A stretch of 64,000 bases of DNA from Bacteroidaceae bacterium (GCA_902362595.1 CABIXF010000009.1:20087-84086); one strand, 5' to 3'. Counted from the first letter of the stretch, positions 45,030 through 53,798 are shown. Notes: a model not told the origin generated them from the sequence alone. Made by a program: numbers and translations.

Positions 45030-45037
45030 CAAAGATA
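45030..45037 (-). promoter_or_regulatory. -7 box for the flavodoxin gene
   Basis: TATCTTTG on the minus strand, exact consensus, 30 bp before the flavodoxin ATG. Confidence 0.55.
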
Positions 45038-45315
45038 GTCTGTTTTCCTCACATCCCCGCAACCCTTTTTCCTGCGGAAATTACCCCGTTTACGGTTTCC
45101 GACTCAGGATTCCCCCTGCTTCTGCTGCTCCGCGAGAACTTCAGCACCACCGAACGCTAAGTCCCGACTCGCCCACACAGAGAGAAATCAACGTATGCCC
45201 GCGCTCGGGATACACACACTGGCGGTCGTCGATGAACTAACTTACCAAAAACTAGTTCGAAAAATCAAGCAACTTCAATCTTTTCATAGCCTACTCTCTC
45301 TTATCATTTCTTACA
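45038..45315. other. Intergenic segment, no gene assigned
   Basis: About 280 bp. Bases 45095-45240 are more GC-rich than the flanks and contain a 28-codon open stretch on the minus strand (LVHRRPPVCVSRARAYVDF and onward, no ATG start). This may be a gene fragment or a copy of a dispersed repeat; neither can be shown from one window. Confidence 0.4.
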
Positions 45316-45356
45316 AAAACAGACGGGAGAGACTATTCCCCTTTTGCTCTCCCGTC
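45316..45356 (-). terminator. Terminator of the CpxP/Spy-like gene
   Basis: On the minus strand GACGGGAGAG pairs with CTCTCCCGTC (10 bp) around a 15-nt loop and is followed by TGTTTTTG. Confidence 0.85.
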
Positions 45357-45372
45357 CAATAAAACAGTCAGT

Positions 45373-45978
45373 TCAGACCGCACGAGCCTCCTGCAACGGA
45401 GTCTCTTCTTCCTGTTCGCGAGGACCCGGTCCCGGCCGATCGCCCTTCGGCATCGGCGGCAGAACCTGCGGTTTCCGAGTCTGCCAGATTTCATACTGTT
45501 CGTCGGTGAGAATCTTGCGGATCTTTTTCTCCCGCTTTTCCTGCTCCTCCTGCATCTCCTCGGCATGCGCCTTCATCCGTTCTTCGGGCGTCATGTCGTC
45601 CGTATCTCCTCCCATTCCAGGGAATCCTCCACCTTGCGGGGGCATACCTCCCCCCATGGGAAGGCGTCCTTCCCCTCTCGGCGGTCTTCCTCCCATGGGA
45701 GGCTGTCCGTTCATTCCTCCGGGTTGATGCTCCATCAGAGCTTCCACTTTTTCCTTCTCTTCCTTCAGAAAGAGCTTGTAAATCTTCTTGTACTGCTTCT
45801 CCGTGAGGTCCAGCATCTTGTCCATCTCATCGGTCCGCCGTTGTGCCGCCTTTTCCGGATTAGGCACTTCTTTCTTCTGCACCTTCTCCTGCGGCGTGTC
45901 AAAGCGGGTGGTGGCATTGGCGCCCATCGGAGCACACAGCAGAACCAATCCACAAGCTATCCACGTCATTTTCTTCAT
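45373..45978 (-). CDS. CpxP/Spy-like periplasmic protein with Met/Gly/Pro-rich insert
   Basis: A 201-residue exported protein starting MKKMTWIACGLVLLCAPMG (signal peptide to about residue 23). Two LTxxQ motifs, LTEKQ in DLTEKQYKKIYKLF and LTDEQ in ILTDEQYEIW, are the mark of Spy/CpxP-type chaperones; the Bacteroidales family DUF4890 is similar. Between them lies a 40-residue Gly/Pro/Met-rich insert (GGRPPRGEGRLPMGGGMPPQ), which might bind metal such as copper. The start at 45978 was chosen because it opens directly with the signal peptide. Confidence 0.78.
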   Translation of the reverse strand: MKKMTWIACGLVLLCAPMGANATTRFDTPQEKVQKKEVPNPEKAAQRRTDEMDKMLDLTEKQYKKIYKLFLKEEKEKVEALMEHQPGGMNGQPPMGGRPPRGEGRLPMGGGMPPQGGGFPGMGGDTDDMTPEERMKAHAEEMQEEQEKREKKIRKILTDEQYEIWQTRKPQVLPPMPKGDRPGPGPREQEEETPLQEARAV

Positions 45979-46094
45979 CTTACACACAATTTTAATGAAA
46001 ACTAATCGGAAGCGAATGTAGGCATCTGTTCCCATTTCTGAAAATAGAATCCACCAAATGCGGTTTTCTGTCTACCAATTGGAAAGAAATCTCG

Positions 46095-46102
46095 TATATT
46101 TG
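46095..46102 (+). promoter_or_regulatory. -7 box for the DUF1847 gene
   Basis: TATATTTG, exact consensus, 29 bp before the ATG. Confidence 0.55.
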
Positions 46103-46131
46103 CCCCCAGTTAAACCAATCACACCCATCAC

Positions 46132-46770
46132 ATGGAAAAAGAAACGACACCTACCTGTGTGGACTGCGGCACACAGAACTGCAAATTCAAAGACCGCACT
46201 TATCCTGATTTCTGTCTGACGACCCACCTGAAGGAAGAAGACCGCCAATGGGCGCTGGAGCGTTACGAAGAAGGCCGCAACCACGACATCATGGTGGCCA
46301 GTGCGGAGGTGGAATACGAAGGCTACTGCCAGTGGACCCGCATACAGGAAATCATGGAGTTTGCCCGGAAAATCGGTGCGCACCGCATCGGCATTGCCAA
46401 CTGCATCGGCCTCATCCGCGAGGCACGCATCTTCGCCCGTATCCTCCGTGCCAACGGTTTCGAGGCGTATTCCGTCATCTGCAAGGTGGCCGGACAGCCC
46501 AAGACGTCAGTGGGCATCCCCGCCCAGTGTGAGCGTATCGGGGCCGCCATGTGCAACCCGATTCTGCAAGCCCGCCTGCTGAACGAGGCACACACCGACC
46601 TGAACGTGGTCATCGGTCTCTGCGTGGGACACGACAGCCTGTTCTACAAATACTCGGATGCGTATGTCACTACCCTCGTCACCAAGGACCGTGTGACGGG
46701 TAACAATCCGGCGGCGGCACTCTATACCGCCGAATCGTATTACAAGAAGAAGTTTTTTGGAGGGAAATAA
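46132..46770 (+). CDS. DUF1847 protein, cysteine-rich
   Basis: A 212-residue cytoplasmic protein. The N-terminus has a Cys cluster CVDCGTQNCKFKDRTYPDFC that could bind zinc or an iron-sulphur centre. The body (RIGIANCIGLIREARIFARI, FEAYSVICKVAGQPKTSVGI, VVIGLCVGHDSLFYKYS) matches DUF1847, found mostly in anaerobes, of unknown function. Several further conserved Cys residues suggest redox or metal chemistry. Confidence 0.87.
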   Translation: MEKETTPTCVDCGTQNCKFKDRTYPDFCLTTHLKEEDRQWALERYEEGRNHDIMVASAEVEYEGYCQWTRIQEIMEFARKIGAHRIGIANCIGLIREARIFARILRANGFEAYSVICKVAGQPKTSVGIPAQCERIGAAMCNPILQARLLNEAHTDLNVVIGLCVGHDSLFYKYSDAYVTTLVTKDRVTGNNPAAALYTAESYYKKKFFGGK

Positions 46771-46869
46771 ATAAGCTTCCTTCTTTTAAGCTCTCTGTTC
46801 AAAGTAGAAATCTCACAAGTGACCACTAGCAGGAAAACGGACAAATCTTAAGGTGGACACTTACCAATA

Positions 46870-46916
46870 AAATCCTCCTGTCCTTAACGAACACATTACT
46901 AAAGACAGGAGGATTT
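46870..46916. terminator. Bidirectional terminator
   Basis: A perfect 13-bp stem (AAATCCTCCTGTC and its complement) with a 21-nt loop lies between the convergent DUF1847 and DUF1703-type genes. Confidence 0.8.
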
Positions 46917-46936
46917 CTTGTATCCTTTTATCACAT

Positions 46937-48484
46937 TCACGCCACAATCCACCGCTCGATGCTCCGGGTCTCGTCACTGAAGTTCACCCAAACCTTGACC
47001 ACTTTCCGGCCATCCGCCGCGAAAGCGGAGGAATAGCCTTTCTCCTCTATCTGCTGCAGGGCCTCCTCGGCGGTTCCGTTCAACTTGAACTCCATCACGT
47101 AAATGTAATCGGAAGTCTTCAGCACCAGGTCCACCCGGCCGCGCGAAGTCCGGTATTCCACCTCCGTATGGAAACCCATCAGTTTAAAGACAATATAGAG
47201 GATGTTCTGGTAATGCACCTCCCGGTCGCGGGCCAGCTCGTAGGGCGTATCGTCGAAGAACGTCTGCAACCGGCTCAGAAAACCGTCCACATCCCCCTTG
47301 CGCACCTCACCCACAAAGCACTGAATCTCGTAAGGCGACTTGCTGGTGCTCACCGACGCATAGTGAGGCAGCAGGAAGCGGAAGAAGCCCTGCTCCACCT
47401 CCCGGTTCGGAAACCCCAGCGTATAGTTCTCAAACTCTGCATTGTAATCCTTGATGGTCAGGTACCCGCTCTGGTAGATGACCGGCACCGGGTCCGTGGA
47501 AGCCGCATCGATGGAGTCCAGCACCGGACCGCTGGTCACGATGTGCTCGATTTCGTCCACCCGGTAATGGTGAAGCTTCATCAGTTCCACCAGGTAAGTC
47601 GGCGTGCCCGTCTCGAACCAGTAGCTCCCTATCTGCATATTGGCAAAGGTACTCAACAGACTGAAAGGATTGTACATGCCAGCTGACTTGTAACAAAAGT
47701 GATAGCCGTCATAGTTCACCTGCAACTGCTTGCAGGTCTCTTCAAATCCCAAACCGATTTTATCGGCCAACGTCTGAATATCCTCCTCAAAGTACTGATG
47801 AAGCTCCTCCTCACTGATACCACAAATCTCGGCATACTGATTCACCATGGAAATGTCGCGCAGGTTGTTCAAGTCGCTGAACACGCTCACCTTGCTGAAC
47901 TTTGTCACGCCCGTCAGCATAGCGAAGCGGATATAAGCGTCGCACGACTTGAGCGCCCCGTAGAACGCCTTGAGCGTATTGCGGAATTCAGTCTGTAATT
48001 CAGGCTTTGTAATGGCCTGAAGCATCGGCTTATCGTACTCATCAATCAGAATCACCACATGATGTCCCGTCTGCTCGTATGCCCGCTGGATGACATACAT
48101 AAAACGCTCTTCCGGCACACGATCTTTTTTCTCATCGCCATACAGTTTCTCCCATCCCTCCAGGTTCTGATTCAGGATACCCAGCAAAGATTCATAATCA
48201 TGATAGTTCCGTGTATTCAAATCCATGTGCAGCACCGGATGTACCGTCCAATCCTTCTCCAGACTTTCCATAGCAAGCCCATTAAATAGTTCACGCTTCC
48301 CTTGGAAGTAAGCCTCCAATGTGGAAATCATCAGGCTCTTTCCGAACCGACGGGGACGACTCAAGAAATAATACTGTCCCGTTTTCACCAACTGATAGAG
48401 TAACGCCGTCTTGTCGACATAGCTGTATCCTTCTCTTCTGATTTTCTCGAAATTCTGTATGCCTACCGGATAAAGTCTGTTCAT
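46937..48484 (-). CDS. AAA-ATPase-like / PD-(D/E)XK nuclease protein (DUF1703 type)
   Basis: A 515-residue cytoplasmic protein. The N-terminal ATPase part has the family P-loop FLSRPRRFGKS (40-50) and a Walker B-like VVILIDEYDKPML. The C-terminal part holds a PD-(D/E)XK nuclease core (RGRVDLVLK, then YVMEFKLNG with Glu-X-Lys). This family occurs in many copies in Bacteroidales; its role is not established, with defence or mobile-DNA functions suggested. A paralogue starts at 63098. Transcribed alone from a -7 box at 48515. Confidence 0.9.
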   Translation of the reverse strand: MNRLYPVGIQNFEKIRREGYSYVDKTALLYQLVKTGQYYFLSRPRRFGKSLMISTLEAYFQGKRELFNGLAMESLEKDWTVHPVLHMDLNTRNYHDYESLLGILNQNLEGWEKLYGDEKKDRVPEERFMYVIQRAYEQTGHHVVILIDEYDKPMLQAITKPELQTEFRNTLKAFYGALKSCDAYIRFAMLTGVTKFSKVSVFSDLNNLRDISMVNQYAEICGISEEELHQYFEEDIQTLADKIGLGFEETCKQLQVNYDGYHFCYKSAGMYNPFSLLSTFANMQIGSYWFETGTPTYLVELMKLHHYRVDEIEHIVTSGPVLDSIDAASTDPVPVIYQSGYLTIKDYNAEFENYTLGFPNREVEQGFFRFLLPHYASVSTSKSPYEIQCFVGEVRKGDVDGFLSRLQTFFDDTPYELARDREVHYQNILYIVFKLMGFHTEVEYRTSRGRVDLVLKTSDYIYVMEFKLNGTAEEALQQIEEKGYSSAFAADGRKVVKVWVNFSDETRSIERWIVA

Positions 48485-48514
48485 GGCCGTTTCGTTTTAA
48501 TCCTTTCGTACACA

Positions 48515-48522
48515 CAAAGGTA
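48515..48522 (-). promoter_or_regulatory. -7 box for the DUF1703-type gene
   Basis: TACCTTTG on the minus strand, exact consensus, 31 bp before the ATG. Confidence 0.55.
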
Positions 48523-48615
48523 CGATTTATCTGCTGCAATTCCTAATCTGGCAACCTAAAATCAAGAAGGTGGCAAATTCCAAATGAATATATAAGCCCG
48601 AACAAAAAAAGTCCT

Positions 48616-48623
48616 TACCTTTG
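48616..48623 (+). promoter_or_regulatory. -7 box for the TlpA-like gene
   Basis: TACCTTTG, exact consensus, 50 bp before the ATG at 48673. Confidence 0.55.
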
Positions 48624-48672
48624 GGTCCCAACAATATAACAGATAATAAAAACTTTTAACTCTATATATTAT

Positions 48673-50136
48673 ATGAAAACCCAAAATATCGCATTCATTA
48701 CACTCTGTGTGCTTGCAGGAACATTTGACTCCTGTAGCGGCTCACACGAAATAAAGATTACAGGTTCCGTAAAAAATTTAGAAGGGGGTACAATCATCTA
48801 TCAGAAATCTGTCGACGGCATGTTTAATTCACAAGCGAAAGATACTTTACGGCTGAATGCAGACAGTACGTTCAGTCTCACACTCCCCAGTAACGGGTAC
48901 GAACAGATACGCCTGTTCTTGTGGGGAAAGCGTTACTTAGGTTCTTTCATTGCCGACGGCGGAAACTATCGCCTGCAAATTGATGCCGCAGCCACACATC
49001 CCATCTCCATTCTGGAGGGAAAGAATGAGAAGAACATGGAGGTGTCAAGACTAATGGACGAACTGGGGCAGGACGTGTTTGATGTACTTTCAAGAAAAGG
49101 TGACAAGTGGGGCATTACCCAAGACACCCTAGCTGCTTCAGTCAGCCAAAAGTTGCAGGATGCGGTTTTAGCATTAGATGAAAAGATGAAAGGTGTAGAT
49201 AAAGATTTATATGAAAAAGCCTGCCAGAATACACGCATACAGACAATGTGGGCCTTCCAGAACCAACTGTTCGGCATTACCTACAGCTGTTCCGAAGCCA
49301 CCAAGCAAAGCTGGCTCAAGGAATGGGAAAAGATGATGGAATTCTGTCGGGTAAATCACCCAGCCAGCACTTTCTCGCCCGCTTTCGATGAAGTAGTCTA
49401 TAACAATGCCGGCATTACCTACTACACCAAAGAAGAACCGGTAGACGAAAACTTGAAGAAAAATCCCAATAAGTTGATTTTCCATTATATCGAAAAGAGT
49501 CTTACGGGGCAGACACAGGAATCAGCCATGGCATTACTCTTCCTGAAGGACGCAAACGAGGAAAAATACGACCCAGAGATACTTCCGCTGGAAGAACGAT
49601 TCAAGCAATTATATCCACAAAGCAAATGGCAGCCGCTGATAGATGAGGCTGTCGCCCAAAATAAGGCGTTCAATCAGGCCAAAATTCCTGACTACATCCA
49701 CTTCCCTAATATAGACAACGCCAAGACATTCAAAGGCATTATCGACTTATATAAAGGAAAGGTTATCTTCATGGATATATGGGCAACCTGGTGTGGTCCC
49801 TGTCGTGCCTCTTTCGCCCATGTAAAACCCTTACAGGAATATGCCAAAGCGAACGACATCATACTGCTGTATCTTTCTATCGACCGCCCGGAAGAGGATG
49901 CCAAATGGCGCAAGATGGCGGCACATTATGACCTGATGGGTGAGCATGTACGCGTGCAGGAAGCGTTTAAGGATGAAATATACACAACCTTCGGCAACGA
50001 ACAGAGGGCACTTTCCATTCCTCATTGCGTGATTATCGGGAAGGATGGAGAAATCAAGTTCAAATCGGCAGCTTCTCCGGAGGATATGGAAAAACTGAAA
50101 GTTCAATTGAAAGAGGCATCGCAAGCAGAAGCATAA
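48673..50136 (+). CDS. TlpA-like thioredoxin-fold lipoprotein with DUF4369-type N-terminus
   Basis: Thiol-disulphide oxidoreductase of 487 residues, exported as a lipoprotein (signal ending FDSC near residue 21). The N-terminal beta domain (IKITGSVKNLEGGTIIYQKS) resembles DUF4369. A helical middle leads to the thioredoxin domain with redox motif WCGPC at 373-377 (FMDIWATWCGPCRASF) and cis-Pro region LSIPHCVIIGKDG. Such proteins are abundant in Bacteroides and probably reduce periplasmic disulphides; partner unknown. Confidence 0.9.
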   Translation: MKTQNIAFITLCVLAGTFDSCSGSHEIKITGSVKNLEGGTIIYQKSVDGMFNSQAKDTLRLNADSTFSLTLPSNGYEQIRLFLWGKRYLGSFIADGGNYRLQIDAAATHPISILEGKNEKNMEVSRLMDELGQDVFDVLSRKGDKWGITQDTLAASVSQKLQDAVLALDEKMKGVDKDLYEKACQNTRIQTMWAFQNQLFGITYSCSEATKQSWLKEWEKMMEFCRVNHPASTFSPAFDEVVYNNAGITYYTKEEPVDENLKKNPNKLIFHYIEKSLTGQTQESAMALLFLKDANEEKYDPEILPLEERFKQLYPQSKWQPLIDEAVAQNKAFNQAKIPDYIHFPNIDNAKTFKGIIDLYKGKVIFMDIWATWCGPCRASFAHVKPLQEYAKANDIILLYLSIDRPEEDAKWRKMAAHYDLMGEHVRVQEAFKDEIYTTFGNEQRALSIPHCVIIGKDGEIKFKSAASPEDMEKLKVQLKEASQAEA

Positions 50137-50167
50137 CAACCTATTGCTACTGAGATTCCAGTCCATA

Positions 50168-50212
50168 AAATGGCCGCCACCATCCTGCTGAAGACACGTG
50201 GCGGCCTTTTTT
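50168..50212. terminator. Terminator between convergent genes
   Basis: GGCCGCCAC pairs with GTGGCGGCC across a 17-nt loop, followed by TTTTTT. Confidence 0.88.
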
Positions 50213-50225
50213 AACTTCACTGATT

Positions 50226-50786
50226 TTACTTCAATGCTTTTCCGTCGGAGAAGGCATTGCCTACTTTCTCACCGACGACCAGATACTGGTGATGAATCGG
50301 GTCAAAAGTAATCGGTTTCAGACGGGCTGGGTCAATCTTTCCGTTCTCGTCCAGAATCTCCTCGGCTGCCGACACATTGACAATACGGCCTACCAGGTGG
50401 TTGCTCTCTTTGTCGTATGAAACCAGTTCACATTCCAAAGTCATCGGCAATTCCTCGATAATCGGGGCATTGACGAACTCCGACTTCACGGCATGAAAGC
50501 CCGCCTTGGCAAACTTGTCCGGTTCTCTCTTCCCGGAAACAAGACCTACATAGTCGCAAGCCACCACCTGACCGGCTGTCGCCATGCTCACGGTGAAAGC
50601 CTTCGTAACCAGAATGTTCTGTGTCGTCTTATGGCCTTCAGCCAGACAGATGCCCACCATATCATCCGTATAAACTCCTCCCCACGCGGCATTCATGGCG
50701 TTGGGTTTTCCATTCTCGTCGTACGCAGCCACGATAAAGACGGGCATCGGGTACAACCATGTGTTTACTCCAAAATTCTTTCGCAT
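50226..50786 (-). CDS. Flavin reductase family protein
   Basis: FMN-binding split-barrel protein of 186 residues. Motifs: MPVFIVAAYDENGKPNAMNA, TTQNILVTKAFTVSMAT and the GLVSGKREPDKFAKAGF segment typical of the NADH:FMN oxidoreductase-like group. The substrate is unknown; it may be a flavoredoxin. It lies 37 bp after the dehydrogenase-nuclease fusion gene on the same strand and could share its transcript. Confidence 0.88.
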   Translation of the reverse strand: MRKNFGVNTWLYPMPVFIVAAYDENGKPNAMNAAWGGVYTDDMVGICLAEGHKTTQNILVTKAFTVSMATAGQVVACDYVGLVSGKREPDKFAKAGFHAVKSEFVNAPIIEELPMTLECELVSYDKESNHLVGRIVNVSAAEEILDENGKIDPARLKPITFDPIHHQYLVVGEKVGNAFSDGKALK

Positions 50787-50822
50787 AGTCTGTATATTTT
50801 AAAAACAACATCTTTCAGATTC

Positions 50823-52811
50823 TCAATACAAATACCTGTCCTGCAAATATTCTTTCCATTTTCTGTCTTCCTCGCAAGAGAAAAACACATAATGCCCCAT
50901 TGCTTCAAACAACTGCTCATAAGTAAGAGGAAGGAAGGTGCTCCGGCCTTTCTCTGTCAACAGGCACTCATATTCAGGAAGTACCTTCTCATAGTGCCTG
51001 TTCCCCGAAGGATATAAATGAACCGACAAGAAACGGCGGATATCATGATGCTGTACCATCGACATTCCAAGTATATGATTGCGCCACAACTGACGGTAAT
51101 CATCTTCTATCAGAACTTTTGGAAAGGCTTCCTCGTCTGTGGCAGCAGAAAACGTGTGATAGCATCCACTCTGAAGGGTGACATGCAGATACTCTTCACT
51201 CAGTTTCTCCCGGGTATGCTTATATTCAGACGAACCCGGCTGCAACTTATAGGCCATCTCCGTGTATTTCACTTCTATGCCGATTCCACAAAAAGCATCC
51301 GAATTATCCTTGTACCCAATGTAACAGTCAAACGAGGTACCGTCATTCAAATAGCGCCACCCATCAGTCGCATCTGCCGGAGAAGGAGCATACTCAATCC
51401 GGATACAGGTCACCTCCTTCACATCCAGTCCCGTCAGCTCCCGCAAGAGTCCACCACAGGCCTCTTTTGCGCGGAAAGTAAGTCCCATCGGGAAAAACAG
51501 GTTCCATGGAATATGTTCACTACGGAGCAGGTTGGCCCATAACGGCTGTCTGTACGCCCCTATGGCAGACAAAATTTCTTTCCGGAAACCTTCGTAGAAA
51601 TTCAACCCTTTCCGGGCATCCTTTTCCTGAAGCACATTTCCATAATAGTTCTTCGTACCATCCTGCCTATTCAATGAATTGGCCTCACATCCCACCCGCA
51701 AACAGTTCCGACGGAAATCAGATTGTTTAGTCCGAGCAATACGCTGCCAGTCCGTATCTCCTGCATAAGGCTCGACTTTTTCAGTTACCGCCACCTTAAT
51801 CACCCCGTCCAGACGGTTTTCGAAGATGCGGTAGGCCTCTTCTATTTCGTTGAGGGGGAAGCGGTGCGTGATGAGCGGTGTGGTATCAATCTTGCCTTCC
51901 GCAATCAGCCGGAGGATTTCGGCACAGTCGCAGCCGTCTACCCCGCCCGTCTTGAAGGTGAGGTTCTTGCCGTACATGTCGGGCAAGGGAAGCACCTGCG
52001 GACGGTCGTACAAGGCGACGACGGTCACGATGGCATTCGGACGGGCACATTCCCAAGCCAGACGGAAGGTGTCATCGGCTCCGGCCACCTCGATAACCAC
52101 GTCGGCTCCTCCGTGCGCACTGTGGGCTTTCACGAATGCCTGACACTGCTCCGGGGTAGTGACCAGTACCTCGGGATAATGCGTCTGCACGAAACGGATA
52201 CGCTCTTCCGACTTCTCACACACGATGAGGCGGCGCGGATGCTTCAGCCGGGCACAGAGCAGCGTGCAGATTCCCGTGGGTCCGGCCCCAATCAGCAGCA
52301 CCGTATCGTCGGGCGTGATTTCCGAGATGCGCGCGGCCCAGAAACCAGTGGCCAGGATGTCGCCCACGAAAAGCGCCTGCTCGTCCGTCACCCCGTCGGG
52401 AATACGGTTCAGTCCCTGGTCGGCATGCGGTACCCGCACGTATTCCGCCTGACCACCGTCGATACGGCAACCCAGTGCCCAACCCCCATCGGGGTCCTCG
52501 CAGTTGTTCACATACCCGTGGCGGCAGAAGAAACACTCTCCGCAGAAGGTCTCCACATTGACCGTCACCCGGTCGCCCGGCTTCACGGTCGTGACTTCCG
52601 CTCCCACCTGCTCCACGATGCCCACCATCTCATGGCCCACCGTAATGCCCGGTACGGCGCGCGGCACACAGCCGTGCTTGATGTGCAAATCGCTAGTGCA
52701 GATACTTCCCAAAGTGACGCGCACCAAGGCATCCTTCGGGCCGTTCAGCACGGGCTTCGGCTTCTCCCGCAAAGCGAACTGCCCCTGTTTCATATAAGTA
52801 TAAGCTAACAT
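50823..52811 (-). CDS. Fusion of zinc alcohol dehydrogenase and PD-(D/E)XK restriction-endonuclease-like protein
   Basis: One uninterrupted 662-codon frame. Residues 1-344 are a complete zinc alcohol dehydrogenase: Cys38, GHE at 59-61, structural zinc cysteines 90, 93, 96 and 104 (CGECFFCRHGYVNNC) and NAD loop GAGPTG at 175-180, ending GVIKVAVTE as a whole enzyme would. Residues 345-662 resemble the PGN_0703-type putative restriction endonucleases: TKQSDFRRNCLRVGC, LWANLLRSEHIPWNLFFPMG, and a nuclease core with Asp495 and Glu513-Val-Lys515 (GIGIEVKYTE). The 3' half is visibly lower in GC. No linker separates the parts, suggesting fusion by stop loss or deletion. The domain identities are more certain for the first half. 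Confidence 0.8.
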   Translation of the reverse strand: MLAYTYMKQGQFALREKPKPVLNGPKDALVRVTLGSICTSDLHIKHGCVPRAVPGITVGHEMVGIVEQVGAEVTTVKPGDRVTVNVETFCGECFFCRHGYVNNCEDPDGGWALGCRIDGGQAEYVRVPHADQGLNRIPDGVTDEQALFVGDILATGFWAARISEITPDDTVLLIGAGPTGICTLLCARLKHPRRLIVCEKSEERIRFVQTHYPEVLVTTPEQCQAFVKAHSAHGGADVVIEVAGADDTFRLAWECARPNAIVTVVALYDRPQVLPLPDMYGKNLTFKTGGVDGCDCAEILRLIAEGKIDTTPLITHRFPLNEIEEAYRIFENRLDGVIKVAVTEKVEPYAGDTDWQRIARTKQSDFRRNCLRVGCEANSLNRQDGTKNYYGNVLQEKDARKGLNFYEGFRKEILSAIGAYRQPLWANLLRSEHIPWNLFFPMGLTFRAKEACGGLLRELTGLDVKEVTCIRIEYAPSPADATDGWRYLNDGTSFDCYIGYKDNSDAFCGIGIEVKYTEMAYKLQPGSSEYKHTREKLSEEYLHVTLQSGCYHTFSAATDEEAFPKVLIEDDYRQLWRNHILGMSMVQHHDIRRFLSVHLYPSGNRHYEKVLPEYECLLTEKGRSTFLPLTYEQLFEAMGHYVFFSCEEDRKWKEYLQDRYLY

Positions 52812-52822
52812 ATTCTTCGGTA

Positions 52823-53125
52823 TTAATCGATTACTTCAATCAGGAAACTTACCGGACGGAAACCGTCGTTGCACGAAATCATGGCCGAGCGCTCGTTCTT
52901 CATCCAGCCGTCGTAGAAATTGCTTCCCCCATGCGCCAGTGCCATCACGAAAGGCGACATACTCTGCCACGCACTCTCACACAGTCCCTCGGGCTTCTCC
53001 CAGCCGTGGGCGATGAACACCTGCCCTTCTTCCATTTCGCAGGGATGTTCGAGGGGATTCTCGTACTGCGCCATCAGGTCGCGGTAGCACGCCTTGCGCA
53101 TCACGGTTATTCGGATATCTTTCAT
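52823..53125 (-). CDS. TIGR04076 family protein
   Basis: A 100-residue protein starting MKDIRITVMRKACYRDLMAQ. Conserved-looking points are the early Cys, GWEKPEGLCESAW, the Gly-rich MALAHGGSNFYDGW and a late Cys in AMISCNDGFRPV. The pattern fits TIGR04076, small proteins of unknown function common in anaerobes. It is 11 bp before the dehydrogenase fusion gene and 18 bp after the DUF1810 gene, so all three form an operon. Confidence 0.82.
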   Translation of the reverse strand: MKDIRITVMRKACYRDLMAQYENPLEHPCEMEEGQVFIAHGWEKPEGLCESAWQSMSPFVMALAHGGSNFYDGWMKNERSAMISCNDGFRPVSFLIEVID

Positions 53126-53143
53126 GGCTTCCTCCTTCTTATC

Positions 53144-53539
53144 TTATTTAGAAAAATACGCTTTCAGCACCTCGGCAAACACATCGTCCGGGGAGACCTT
53201 GTCGAACAGCTGCATCGAACTGTGCAGTTTCAGCACGTCCACCTCCGAGCCCATCAGTTGCCGTACTGTACAATGCACGCGATGCGCCAGCAAGGCACGG
53301 GTGATTTCCCGCAGACGCGTCCCCAGTACCGGATGCGCCAGATAGGCCCGGGCCTCCTCCTCGCCATCCAATCCGTAGAATTGTGAATTGTAACTGTATC
53401 CCAGTCCCTTCTCCTGAGGGAAGATATACCAAATCCAATGGCTCTGCTTGCCGCCCTTGCGGATTTCCTTCAAAGCCACGGGATATATGTCTTCCTGGGC
53501 ATCTAGAAACCGTTGCAGATTAAAATTCGTGTGACCCAT
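53144..53539 (-). CDS. DUF1810 family protein
   Basis: A 131-residue cytoplasmic protein starting MGHTNFNLQRFLDAQEDIYP at 53539. Family features are EIRKGGKQSHWIWYIFPQEKG cut around 24-44, FYGLDGEEEARAYLAHPVLG and DVLKLHSSMQLFDKVSP. DUF1810 proteins have no settled function. A -7 box at 53565 places transcription start about 20 nt before this ATG, ruling against the in-frame ATG at 53563. Confidence 0.88.
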   Translation of the reverse strand: MGHTNFNLQRFLDAQEDIYPVALKEIRKGGKQSHWIWYIFPQEKGLGYSYNSQFYGLDGEEEARAYLAHPVLGTRLREITRALLAHRVHCTVRQLMGSEVDVLKLHSSMQLFDKVSPDDVFAEVLKAYFSK

Positions 53540-53564
53540 ATATTTCCTCGTTTTTATCGTCACT

Positions 53565-53572
53565 CAAAATTA
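53565..53572 (-). promoter_or_regulatory. -7 box for the DUF1810 operon
   Basis: TAATTTTG on the minus strand, exact consensus. It decides the DUF1810 start codon. Confidence 0.6.
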
Positions 53573-53752
53573 GAGATAATCTTCCAATCCCACAAGCGCT
53601 TTTTCTGCATTCTTTTTCCCGTTATATCCGTGGATGTTTTCTTTTTTCGGACAGAAGAACAAAAGAACATATTTTTTGTGTGCACTCCACTCCGTTATTC
53701 ATTATACATTATTAATTATTCATTTATTCTTCTTTAATTCAAGAGTTATGCT

Positions 53753-53760
53753 TATCTTTG
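53753..53760 (+). promoter_or_regulatory. -7 box driving the long leader of the AAA+ gene
   Basis: TATCTTTG, exact consensus. Transcription would begin near 53766, right at a 7-bp hairpin (AATCTCC with GGAGATT, 53766-53786), leaving a leader of about 300 nt. Confidence 0.6.
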
Positions 53761-53798
53761 TCCCGAATCTCCGCCTAAAGGAGATTGCATCGCACTTT

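Noticed and set aside
46771-46936. Possible tRNA or small RNA between the DUF1847 and DUF1703-type genes
   Set aside because: Only the terminator hairpin is seen; no cloverleaf could be drawn and no promoter box is present.
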